NCBI GenBank assembly: GCA_963798655.1
Contig: CAWCUH010000004.1
Span: 558,001 to 622,000, forward strand
DNA length: 64,000 nucleotides
From: CAVSMC01 sp963798655
GTDB taxonomy: Bacteria; Pseudomonadota; Gammaproteobacteria; Burkholderiales; Casimicrobiaceae
Direction: 5' to 3'
Part shown: in pieces, positions 8,323 to 15,654 of the stretch
How positions within the stretch are numbered: the first letter of the stretch is position 1
How the letters are laid out: every line of letters starts with the position of its first letter
The notes under the pieces: generated by a model
Told to the model about the DNA's origin: nothing
The model's input: only the letters and a program-made list of their open reading frames with translations
Databases searched by the model: none
Made by a program: the position numbers and the translations under genes

Positions 8323-8758
8323 ACCGAATGCCCGCCCGGCGCTGAACGACTCCGGACTTCGCATGGCACCGCGGTGTTCTGCGACATCTCGGGGTTCACG
8401 CAACTGTCGGAACAACTCGCGCGCAAGGGCCGCGAGGGCGCCGAGCAGATCACCGACATCGTCCGCGCGTGCTTCGAGGAGGTGCTCGCGATCGCGTACC
8501 GCGACGACGGCGGCCTGCTGAATTTCGGCGGCGACGCGCTGCTGCGGCGCAGACGTGCACCGCGTCGTCGTTGCTCGAGCGCGTGCAGGCGCACGCGCTG
8601 CTGGAGCAGGGCGACCTGTGGAGCGCGCGCGATGCGCTCGACGCGAGCCTCGCCGCAGCGAAGGAGCGCGGCGACTATTTCGAAGCGACGTTGACGCAGG
8701 GCTGTGCGCAACGCTCAAGGTGCGCGCCGTGCCGCCGGGTCCGCTGGCGCCACAGTAA
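8323..8758 (+). pseudogene. Remnant of a class III adenylate/guanylate cyclase with AAA/TPR C-terminus
   Basis: One frame codes for the opening of a class III nucleotide cyclase domain (GTAVFCDISGFTQLSEQLA at about 8361-8420, then LLNFGGDALL ending near 8543). Immediately after, the sequence jumps to another frame with the last repeat of the long ATPase/TPR region found in such proteins (SLLERVQAHALLEQGDLWSARDALDASL, then ERGDYFEATLT, about 8563-8695). The middle of a protein that is normally over 1,000 residues is missing, and the tail frame shifts again before a TAA at 8756-8758. This is a large internal deletion, not a functional gene. It lies between comM and the next decayed gene. Confidence 0.65.
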
Positions 8759-8821
8759 GTCGAAGGCAAGTCAAAAAAGCGCGGCCCTGGGCGGGCGCTC
8801 TTTTGGTTCAGTTGCGAAGGT

Positions 8822-9335
8822 CTACGGCAGACGGACGAAACCGTCGTTGCGATCGATGATCTTGTACCAGAACTGGACGCACGCGCCGGTCAACGACGGG
8901 TAGTCGCCGCTGGGCAACATCATCGACGTCCACCCGTGATTTGCGTCACACATCAGCGCTTGTGTGCTGCTTGGTGCTGCGGATTGCCGGAGTTGTACGC
9001 CTGGGAGAATGGCCCACTCGACGGGCTGTCGTCCGGGATCGTCGGCATCACAGTTGTGCCGTTCACATCGTCGTCAAGACACGCCAGCGCGGGAACGTAG
9101 TCGCAGGCCGCATTGGTGTTGGGCGCGCAGATCCTCGGTGTCAAGCCGCCGCCAAGCAGGCCGGTGTTCGGTTTCGCCCACGCCAGATTCGGTTGGAGAT
9201 TCAGCCACGAGCCGGCATTCGAGGCCGGCGTTACGTGCGGATAAGGCACCGCTCGAACAGCACGACATATTCCGCCGATATGTGCTGAGCGTTCATGGTG
9301 TTGACGATAAAGCTCGCGCGTACGTCGGGCCGACG
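8822..9335 (-). pseudogene. Decayed 3' part of an unrecognised, probably secreted protein gene
   Basis: Read leftward, three short segments in different frames join into one plausible protein tail: VRASFIVNTMNAQHISAEY (about 9240-9330), then a second frame with SNAGSWLNLQPNLAWAKP and DYVPALACLDDDVNGTTV (about 8965-9245), then a third with HGWTSMMLPSGDYPSLTG and a stop at 8822-8824. The composition (Asn, Trp, Gly, Cys) is that of an exported protein, unlike the Ala/Arg-rich noise of shadow frames. At least two frameshifts and no visible start mark it as a pseudogene. I do not recognise the family. Confidence 0.5.
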
Positions 9336-9340
9336 GGATG

Positions 9341-9634
9341 CTAGGTCGGCGGGACGCTCGTCGACGCGCCTTCGGCCAATGTGTTCGACGCCCCGCTTGC
9401 GCCGACTCGCGCCTCGATTTCCGCCAGTCGGCACTCAAGCGCCTCGACCTTCTCGCGCGTCTTGAGCAATACCTGCGCTTGAACTTCGAATTCCGCGCGC
9501 GGCACGACGTCGAGGCGCGCGAGTCCGCTCGAGAGCATCGCCTTCACGTTCTTCTCGATATCCTTCGCGGGGCTGCTCTCGAAGAGCTTCGCGATGCGCG
9601 ACGCGAGTTCGTCGAACGCGGTGGAGTTGGCCAT
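9341..9634 (-). CDS. ubiK: Ubiquinone biosynthesis accessory factor UbiK (YqiC/BMFP family)
   Basis: 97 residues starting MANSTAFDELASRIAKLFESSPAKDIEKN. The N-terminal amphipathic helices and the C-terminal coiled-coil (about residues 55-80, TREKVEALECRLAEIEARV) are the hallmarks of the family; UbiK forms a trimer with UbiJ-like partners and supports aerobic ubiquinone synthesis at the membrane. The ATG at 9634 is preferred over the longer open frame because GGAG lies about 8 bp before it. In many betaproteobacteria ubiK stands next to comM; here about 1.2 kb of pseudogene debris separates them. It is divergent from torF-glnK-amtB. Confidence 0.85.
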   Translation of the reverse strand: MANSTAFDELASRIAKLFESSPAKDIEKNVKAMLSSGLARLDVVPRAEFEVQAQVLLKTREKVEALECRLAEIEARVGASGASNTLAEGASTSVPPT

Positions 9635-9735
9635 CTTCGTCTCCGGCAAGACGCGGAATCGCGCGTGAACCATCGAGTCTAGCAAAGCCGGCTCCGCGCG
9701 GTTCGCGCCGTCGTTGTGCCAATCCCGTGCGGCGC

Positions 9736-9750
9736 GCACCAGCACGGTGC
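9736..9750. promoter_or_regulatory. NtrC-like enhancer site
   Basis: GCACC-N5-GGTGC forms a perfect dyad at 9736-9750, matching the core of the NtrC binding consensus (TGCACC-N5-GGTGCA). It lies about 75 bp upstream of the -24 element at 9826, the usual enhancer distance for sigma-54 promoters, and in front of a P-II/ammonium-transporter operon, the classical NtrC target. Confidence 0.6.
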
Positions 9751-9825
9751 GGCCGACCAGCGCGGATGATGCTGCGTCGCGCAATACCGACGCCAAGTCA
9801 TTGATATAGCTGGTAAGGGCGGTCG

Positions 9826-9840
9826 TGGCACACCAAATGC
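9826..9840 (+). promoter_or_regulatory. Sigma-54 (-24/-12) promoter of torF-glnK-amtB
   Basis: TGGCACACCAAATGC has the invariant GG and GC separated by exactly 10 bases (GG 9827-9828, GC 9839-9840) and a perfect TGGCAC -24 element; the -12 element is weaker than the TTGC consensus. It stands 48 bp before the torF start codon, with GGAG near 9871 as ribosome-binding site. Confidence 0.7.
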
Positions 9841-9888
9841 TGAAAGAGCGGCTGCACCTCTCCTCACAAGGCAACCGGAGTTCCAACA

Positions 9889-10704
9889 ATGCCCGCACGC
9901 TGCACCGCTTCCCGACTGCTCGCCATGATTGGCTTGGCATCCGCCACAAGCATCACACTCGCACAAACACCCGCACCGGCCGCCACGCCCGAGCACACGC
10001 TCACCGCGAACGTCGGACTCTTCAGTGAATACATTTTCCGAGGCATCGCCCAGACGGCTGGCAAGCCGGCGGTGCAAGGCGGATTCGACTACGCGCACTC
10101 GAGCGGCTTCTATGCAGGCACGTGGGGTTCGAACATCAGCTGGCTCGAGGATTTCGGAGCGTACAACCGCTCGAGCCTCGAGTGGGACTTCTACGGCGGA
10201 TACAAGAACACGTTTCCCGGCAGTGACGACTGGAGCTACGACGTCGGAACGCTCTATTACTACTACCCCGGATCGAAAAATCCCGGCGTGTTGAACGTCG
10301 ACACGTGGGAACTGTACGGCGCGATCGGCTGGAAGTGGATCAGCGCAAAGGCGTCGTACACAGTGTCGAACGACTACTTCGGCATCCGTCCGAACGGCCA
10401 GAAGACCGACGGCACCTGGTACCTCGATGTCACCGCGACGTATCCGGTGCCCGATACCGGCTGGGCGCTGATCGGCCACTACGGTCATCTCGACGTGCGT
10501 CATGACGGCAGCGGCGACTTCAAAGCGTCGTACGACGACTGGAAGCTCGGCGCGTCGTACACGGTGCCCGACGGCGTGCTGAAGGGCATCGAAGTCGGCG
10601 CCTACTACACCGGCAACAACGCGACATCGGCGTTCTACACCGATCTCACCGGCTACGACACCGCGAAGGACCGCGGCGTCGTCTATGTGAAGAAGACGTT
10701 CTAG
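9889..10704 (+). CDS. TorF family putative porin
   Basis: 271 residues with an N-terminal signal peptide (cleaved near residue 25, ATSITLAQ). The mature part is rich in alternating aromatic/polar strands (YIFRGIAQTAGKPAVQGG, GFYAGTWGSN, YNRSSLEWDFYGGY) and ends in a C-terminal Phe, the outer-membrane beta-barrel signature. The opening 'GLFSEYIFRGI' is characteristic of the TorF/gcw family. It is the first gene of an operon with glnK (33 bp downstream) and amtB behind a sigma-54 promoter, so it most likely serves uptake across the outer membrane during nitrogen limitation; the solute is not shown by sequence. Confidence 0.85.
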   Translation: MPARCTASRLLAMIGLASATSITLAQTPAPAATPEHTLTANVGLFSEYIFRGIAQTAGKPAVQGGFDYAHSSGFYAGTWGSNISWLEDFGAYNRSSLEWDFYGGYKNTFPGSDDWSYDVGTLYYYYPGSKNPGVLNVDTWELYGAIGWKWISAKASYTVSNDYFGIRPNGQKTDGTWYLDVTATYPVPDTGWALIGHYGHLDVRHDGSGDFKASYDDWKLGASYTVPDGVLKGIEVGAYYTGNNATSAFYTDLTGYDTAKDRGVVYVKKTF

Positions 10705-10737
10705 CCACGCGGTGCAACCGCGCTTCCGAGGAGTCCC

Positions 10738-11076
10738 ATGAAACTGGTCACCGCCATCATCAAGCCGTTCAAGCTCGACGAGGTGCGCGAGGCGCTGTCT
10801 TCGATCGGCGTGCAAGGGATCACCGTCACCGAGGTGAAAGGGTTCGGCAGGCAGAAAGGGCACACCGAGCTCTATCGCGGCGCCGAGTACGTCGTCGACT
10901 TCCTGCCGAAAGTGAAGATCGAGGCCGCAATCAAGCCCGAGCTGCTCGAGCGCGTCATCGAGTCGATCGAGAAGGCCGCGAACACCGGCAAGATCGGCGA
11001 CGGAAAGATCTTCGTGTTCGATCTCGAGCAGGCCATCCGCATCCGCACCGGCGAGACCGGCGCCGAAGCGCTGTAA
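10738..11076 (+). CDS. glnK: Nitrogen regulatory protein P-II
   Basis: 112 residues, full length for GlnB/GlnK. It begins MKLVTAIIKPFKLDEVREAL, has the T-loop with the uridylylation tyrosine at residue 51 (LYRGAEYVVDF) and the second signature (TGKIGDGKIFVF). P-II proteins sense 2-oxoglutarate and ATP/ADP and, when unmodified, plug the ammonium channel AmtB. Pairing with amtB 14 bp downstream points to the GlnK role rather than the GlnB role. Ribosome-binding site GAGGAG precedes the ATG. Confidence 0.95.
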   Translation: MKLVTAIIKPFKLDEVREALSSIGVQGITVTEVKGFGRQKGHTELYRGAEYVVDFLPKVKIEAAIKPELLERVIESIEKAANTGKIGDGKIFVFDLEQAIRIRTGETGAEAL

Positions 11077-11090
11077 CGGAGGGAAACGAA

Positions 11091-12602
11091 ATGAATCGAT
11101 TGCTCGCAATCATCGCGCTTGCCGGCGCGCTCGCCTTGGCGCTGCCCGCGCTCGCACAGGACAAGGCAGCCGCGCCGGCGGCGACGCCGACACCCGCCGC
11201 GGCGCCCGCTTCAGCGGCGCCGGCCGCGACCCCGACCGCCGCACCGGCGCCTGCGGCTGCGGCCGCACCCGCTGCGACTGCGGCGCCCGCGCCGACGCCG
11301 AACAAGGGCGACACCGCGTGGATGCTCGTGTCCACCGCGCTCGTGCTGATGATGAGCATCCCGGCGCTCGCGCTGTTCTACGGCGGCATGGTGCGATCCA
11401 AGAACATGCTCTCGGTGCTGATGCAGGTGTTCGTCGTGTTCTCGCTCATCACCGTGCTTTGGTGCGTGTACGGCTACAGCCTCGCATTCACCGAAGGCAA
11501 CGCCTTCTTCGGTGGCTTCGACCGGCTGTTCCTCAAAGGTGCGACGGACGCGACGGCGGCAACATTCTCCAAGGGCGTCGTGCTGCCCGAGCTCGTCTAC
11601 GTCGCGTTCCAGGCGACGTTCGCGGCCATCACCGTCTGCCTGATCCTCGGCGCGTTCGCCGAGCGCATCAAGTTCTCCGCCGTGCTGCTGTTCGCCGCGC
11701 TGTGGTTCACGTTCGCGTATGCGCCGATCGCGCACATGGTGTGGTTCTGGGCGGGGCCCGACGCGTACACGGCCGCGGGCGTCGTCGATGCGGCCAACGC
11801 GAAGGCCGGCTATATCTGGCAGATGGGCGCGCTCGATTTCGCCGGCGGCACCGTCGTGCACATCAACGCCGGCATTGCGGGCATCGTCGGTGCGATCGTC
11901 ATCGGCAAGCGCGTCGGCTACGGCAAGGAATCGATGGCGCCGCACAACCTGCCGATGACGATGATCGGCGCGTCGCTGCTGTGGACGGGCTGGTTCGGAT
12001 TCAACGCCGGCTCCGCGCTGGAGGCGAACAACTCCGCCGCACTTGCCTTCATGAACACGTTCCTCGCCACCGCGTGCGCCGTGCTTGCGTGGACGTTCGG
12101 CGAATGGATGTTGAAGGGCAAGCCGTCGATGCTGGGTGCCGCGTCGGGCGCGGTCGCCGGTCTCGTCGCAATCACGCCGGCCGCCGGCAACGTCGGCATA
12201 CCGGGCGCGTTCGTCATCGGCGCCGCGGCCGGCCTCGTCTGCCTGTGGGGCGTGAACGGACTGAAGCGAATGATCGGCGTCGACGATTCGCTCGACGTGT
12301 TCGGCGTGCACGCGGTGGGCGGCATTCTCGGCGCGCTGCTGACGGGCATCTTCGTGTCGCCCGACCTCGGTGGACCGAACGTCGTCGCCGACTGGGTGAC
12401 CGGCAAGATGGAGTATCCGGGGTATCTCGCCCAGCTGTGGATCCAGGCGAAGGCGGTCGGCATCACGATCCTGTGGTCGGGTGTCGTCGCGTTCGTCTCG
12501 TACAAGATCGTCGACCTGGTGATCGGATTGCGCGTCTCCGAGGAGGAAGAGCGCGAAGGTCTCGACATCAGCTCGCACGGCGAGTCGGCGTACCGCGTGT
12601 AG
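11091..12602 (+). CDS. amtB: Ammonium transporter AmtB
   Basis: 503 residues: signal peptide (about 1-22, LALALPALAQ), an unusually long Ala/Pro-rich periplasmic linker (about 23-72), then the 11-helix Amt core. The twin pore histidines are visible in FAYAPIAHMVWFW and FGVHAVGGILGAL, and the phenylalanine gate region in ALFYGGMVRSKNML. The C-terminal cytoplasmic tail (GLRVSEEEEREGLDISSHGE) is the GlnK docking segment. It conducts ammonium/ammonia across the inner membrane and is regulated by the upstream glnK product. The low-complexity linker is the only odd part. Confidence 0.95.
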   Translation: MNRLLAIIALAGALALALPALAQDKAAAPAATPTPAAAPASAAPAATPTAAPAPAAAAAPAATAAPAPTPNKGDTAWMLVSTALVLMMSIPALALFYGGMVRSKNMLSVLMQVFVVFSLITVLWCVYGYSLAFTEGNAFFGGFDRLFLKGATDATAATFSKGVVLPELVYVAFQATFAAITVCLILGAFAERIKFSAVLLFAALWFTFAYAPIAHMVWFWAGPDAYTAAGVVDAANAKAGYIWQMGALDFAGGTVVHINAGIAGIVGAIVIGKRVGYGKESMAPHNLPMTMIGASLLWTGWFGFNAGSALEANNSAALAFMNTFLATACAVLAWTFGEWMLKGKPSMLGAASGAVAGLVAITPAAGNVGIPGAFVIGAAAGLVCLWGVNGLKRMIGVDDSLDVFGVHAVGGILGALLTGIFVSPDLGGPNVVADWVTGKMEYPGYLAQLWIQAKAVGITILWSGVVAFVSYKIVDLVIGLRVSEEEEREGLDISSHGESAYRV

Positions 12603-12712
12603 CGTCGCCGCGACCATTACGCTGCGGCGCGCGCCTCCTCCCGCGCGCCGCGACGTAAAGCGGGAGGCAATGGCTCCCGCGAGCGCAGTAGAGTTTCTCC
12701 TCAGTGGCTTTC

Positions 12713-12742
12713 CGGGCGCCCGCACACGGCGCCCGTTTTTTT
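12713..12742 (+). terminator. Intrinsic terminator after amtB
   Basis: A GC-rich stem (CGGGCGCC / CGGCGCCCG around a CGCACA-type loop) is followed directly by a run of seven T. A second, weaker hairpin (GCGGGAG / CTCCCGC, 12660-12680) precedes it. Confidence 0.8.
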
Positions 12743-12803
12743 GGAGCCGACCGCCGTCGTCCCCGTGGGCTAGAATCGACGTTCCCCTTCGGCGAAATCG
12801 GCC

Positions 12804-14096
12804 ATGGTTCCCCATCTGACGACCGCGCTCACCGGGCCGCTGCAGGACCTCGAGCGGCGCATTCTCGAGCGCATGCCGGACATCGAGCGCTGGCTGCGCA
12901 CGCGCTGGCAGGAGCACGCGGTGCCGTTCTACGCGTCGGTCGACCTGCGCAATGCCGGCTTCAAGCTCGCGCCGATCGACACGAATCTGTTCCCGGGAGG
13001 ATTCAACAATCTGAACCCGGCGTTCGTGCCCCTGTGCGTACAGGCCGTGCAGGCGGCGGTGGAGCGAATCTGCCCCGACGCGCGCGGCGTGCTGCTCGTG
13101 CCGGAGAACCACACGCGCAACACGTTCTACCTGCGCAACGTCGCCGCGCTCGTCGACATCATCCGTCGCGCGGGAATGAACGTGCGCATCGGCTCGCTGC
13201 TGCCGGAAATCACGGGGCCGACGCCGACCGACACGGGCGACGGCAATTCGCTGACGCTCGAGCCGATTCGCCGTGAAGGTCGCCGCGTCGCACTCGATGG
13301 CTTCGACCCCTGCATGGTGCTGCTGAACAACGACCTGTCCGCCGGCGTGCCCGACGTGCTGCGCGACATCGACCAGCCGATCGCGCCGCCGCTCGCCGCC
13401 GGCTGGTACAACCGCAGGAAGTCGCATCACTTCGAGGCGTACCAGCGCGTAGCGAAGGAGTTTGCCGCGCTGATCGACATCGACCGCTGGCTGATCGACC
13501 CGTTCTTCGGCGTCTGCGGCGAGGTCGACTTCCGCGAGCGCGCGGGCGAGGAATGCCTCGCGCAGAACGTCGAGCTCGTGCTCGAGCGCGTGCGCAAGAA
13601 ATACGCGCAGTACGGCATCGACGACAAGCCGTTCGTGATCGTCAAGGCGGACGCGGGCACCTACGGCATGGGGATCATGACGGTGCGCGACGCGAACGAC
13701 GTGGTCGGCTTGAACCGCAAGCAGCGCAACAAGATGGCGGTGGTGAAGGAAGGACTGTCGGTCACGTCGGTGATCATCCAGGAGGGCGTGCCGACGTTCG
13801 AATCGATCGACGACGCGATCGCCGAGCCGGTGATCTACATGATCGACCGCTTCGTCGTCGGCGGCTTCTACCGCGTGCACACCGAGCGCGGAAGGGACGA
13901 GAACCTGAATGCGCCGGGCGCACGGTTCGTGCCGCTTGCGTTCGAGACCGCGTGCATACCCGATCCATCGGCGCCGGCGGGTTGCGCGCCGAACCGGTTC
14001 TATGCGTACGGCGTGATCGCGCGCCTCGCGCAGCTTGCCGCCGCGATCGAGATCGAGGAGCTCGAAGTGGCGGGCGCCGACGCCGCGACCGCGTGA
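12804..14096 (+). CDS. gshA: Glutamate-cysteine ligase (ATP-grasp type, proteobacterial)
   Basis: 430 residues. The family start (ILERMPDIERWLRTRWQEH), the conserved PIDTNLFPGGFNNLNP and the nucleotide-binding part (DKPFVIVKADAGTYGMGIM, then IIQEGVPT) are all present. The enzyme makes gamma-glutamylcysteine from glutamate and cysteine, the first step of glutathione synthesis in the cytoplasm. It is not related in sequence to the E. coli GshA. It stands alone between the amtB terminator and a convergent terminator; a gshB is not next to it in this window. The start is the first ATG and fits the family length. Confidence 0.85.
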   Translation: MVPHLTTALTGPLQDLERRILERMPDIERWLRTRWQEHAVPFYASVDLRNAGFKLAPIDTNLFPGGFNNLNPAFVPLCVQAVQAAVERICPDARGVLLVPENHTRNTFYLRNVAALVDIIRRAGMNVRIGSLLPEITGPTPTDTGDGNSLTLEPIRREGRRVALDGFDPCMVLLNNDLSAGVPDVLRDIDQPIAPPLAAGWYNRRKSHHFEAYQRVAKEFAALIDIDRWLIDPFFGVCGEVDFRERAGEECLAQNVELVLERVRKKYAQYGIDDKPFVIVKADAGTYGMGIMTVRDANDVVGLNRKQRNKMAVVKEGLSVTSVIIQEGVPTFESIDDAIAEPVIYMIDRFVVGGFYRVHTERGRDENLNAPGARFVPLAFETACIPDPSAPAGCAPNRFYAYGVIARLAQLAAAIEIEELEVAGADAATA

Positions 14097-14178
14097 CGAT
14101 GGCCACGCTGGCCAGCGGCGATGCCGCTGCGGCGACGTTCGCGCGGCTCGCCGGCGTCCCGCTGCGCATCGACGGTCG

Positions 14179-14207
14179 AAAAAAGAGCGCGCCGTACGGG
14201 CGCGCTC
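14179..14207 (-). terminator. Intrinsic terminator of the DUF1800-DUF1501 operon
   Basis: On the minus strand a stem GAGCGCGCC / GGCGCGCTC around GTAC-type loop is followed by six T (14184 down to 14179). A second perfect hairpin, GCGTAACC / GGTTACGC with a four-G loop, lies at 14217-14236 just before it. Confidence 0.7.
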
Positions 14208-14246
14208 CGGAGGGTGCGTAACCGGGGGGTTACGCCATGAAGTGCG

Positions 14247-15653
14247 TCATGCGAGGAAGCCGACGTCCGCGGTCGAGAAGCGGCCGACGTTGGGAAAGAC
14301 CTGCGCGATGTCCGACGGTGTTGCGCCAAACCACTTGGCCATCGTCGCGCCGTACTGGTCGAGCGAGATCGACGGAATCCAGCGCCCCTGGCTGCCCGAG
14401 TCGTTGATGCTGGCGGCGCCGAGCTTCATGTCGGGGAACGTTCCGTAGAACTTGTTGCCCTGGACGCTGCCCCCGACGACCATGTGGTGCGAGCCCCATG
14501 CGTGGTCGGTGCCGCCGCTGTTCGGCTTCCACGTGCGCGAGAAGTCCGACATCGTGAACGTCGTGACCTCGTTCGCCACCGTCATGTTGACCGTCGCGTT
14601 GTAGAACGCGTTGATCGCCGGGACGAGCGTGTTCAGCAGGTTCTGCTGTCCGTTGAGCTGTCCGGTATGCGTGTCCCAGCCGCCGACCGACACGAAGAAG
14701 ATCTGCCGCGAATGGCCGAGCGTCGCACGGTTGTTGATCATCACCGCAACGGTCTTTAGCTGGTTCGCGATGCTCGAGTTGAGACCGGTGAACGGCGTCG
14801 AGATCGTCGACGGGATCGCGGCCCGGAGGACCGGGTTCAGCAGCACGCTCGAGTTGATCGCGTTGGTCACCGTGCCCTGGCCCGCCTGCACGATCTGGTT
14901 CGAGTCGAGCGCCGTCGAGATCGCCGTCCGCGCCGCTGCGCGTGCGAGCTGTTGCGCGTTCATCGACGCGCTGTCGCCGGAAAAGCCGAAGTTCGCGTTG
15001 ACGCTCGCCGTCGGCATCGCGAGCATCCGCGACACCGGGCCGTTGCCCCACGTCTGCGCGCCGGAGAACGACATCGCCATCGGGGTCGCCGTCGGTGAGT
15101 TGAGGCCGGCCACTCGCTCGGCCAGCCGACCACCCCAGCCGGTGATTCCGGCGAGCGTCGGCGCCGAGATGTCCGACATCAGCTGTTGCTGCTGGTCGCT
15201 GTGCGAGAAAAGCTGCGACGGCGACTGCACGCTTCGCGCGAGATACTGTGCGCGCGTCGTCGGGTAGAGCAGCGTGCCGGTATTGAGCACGACGGCCATC
15301 TTGCCGGTGCTGAACAGCGTCTGCAGCGCTCCCATGCTCGGATGCAGACCGAACATCTCGCCGCCCATGTTCGTCGGCGTGATCTGCAGCATGCTCGCCT
15401 GCGGGATGTTGATGCCGGTCGACGGGTCGCGCACCGCGTTGTACGCGGCATAGTTCGTGTACGGCATCACGAAGTTGTTCGTGTCGGCGCCGCCGAACAG
15501 GAACACGCAGACGAGCGCCTTGTAACCCGGCGCGCCCTGCGCGGACGCCGCGCTGATGCCGAACGAGTCGAGCGACGAGACCAGCGACATCGCCGAAACG
15601 GCGCCGGCCCCCTTCAAGAAGTTACGCCGGGAATAGATCATCGGGCCGCTCAT
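14247..15653 (-). CDS. DUF1501 family protein with Tat signal
   Basis: 468 residues. The N-terminus has a twin-arginine export motif (YSRRNFLKGAG, residues 7-17) and an Ala-rich cleavage region, so the folded protein is exported, presumably with a cofactor or metal. The body shows family motifs such as KALVCVFLFGGADTNNFVMPY, LFSHSDQQQQLMSD and AWGSHHMVVGGSV; DUF1501 proteins are sulfatase-like in fold by published family descriptions, with unknown substrate. It follows the DUF1800 gene with a single-base gap and shares its terminator, the usual two-gene arrangement of these families in proteobacteria and planctomycetes. Confidence 0.85.
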   Translation of the reverse strand: MSGPMIYSRRNFLKGAGAVSAMSLVSSLDSFGISAASAQGAPGYKALVCVFLFGGADTNNFVMPYTNYAAYNAVRDPSTGINIPQASMLQITPTNMGGEMFGLHPSMGALQTLFSTGKMAVVLNTGTLLYPTTRAQYLARSVQSPSQLFSHSDQQQQLMSDISAPTLAGITGWGGRLAERVAGLNSPTATPMAMSFSGAQTWGNGPVSRMLAMPTASVNANFGFSGDSASMNAQQLARAAARTAISTALDSNQIVQAGQGTVTNAINSSVLLNPVLRAAIPSTISTPFTGLNSSIANQLKTVAVMINNRATLGHSRQIFFVSVGGWDTHTGQLNGQQNLLNTLVPAINAFYNATVNMTVANEVTTFTMSDFSRTWKPNSGGTDHAWGSHHMVVGGSVQGNKFYGTFPDMKLGAASINDSGSQGRWIPSISLDQYGATMAKWFGATPSDIAQVFPNVGRFSTADVGFLA

Positions 15654-15654
15654 G

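Noticed and set aside
11211..13880. An 889-residue reverse open frame
   Set aside because: Antisense to amtB and gshA, both fully recognised; His/Arg/Asp-rich shadow.
14100..14178. A short coding frame after gshA
   Set aside because: It is a short Ala/Arg-rich stretch without ribosome-binding site or conserved motif, ending in the terminator of the opposite operon.
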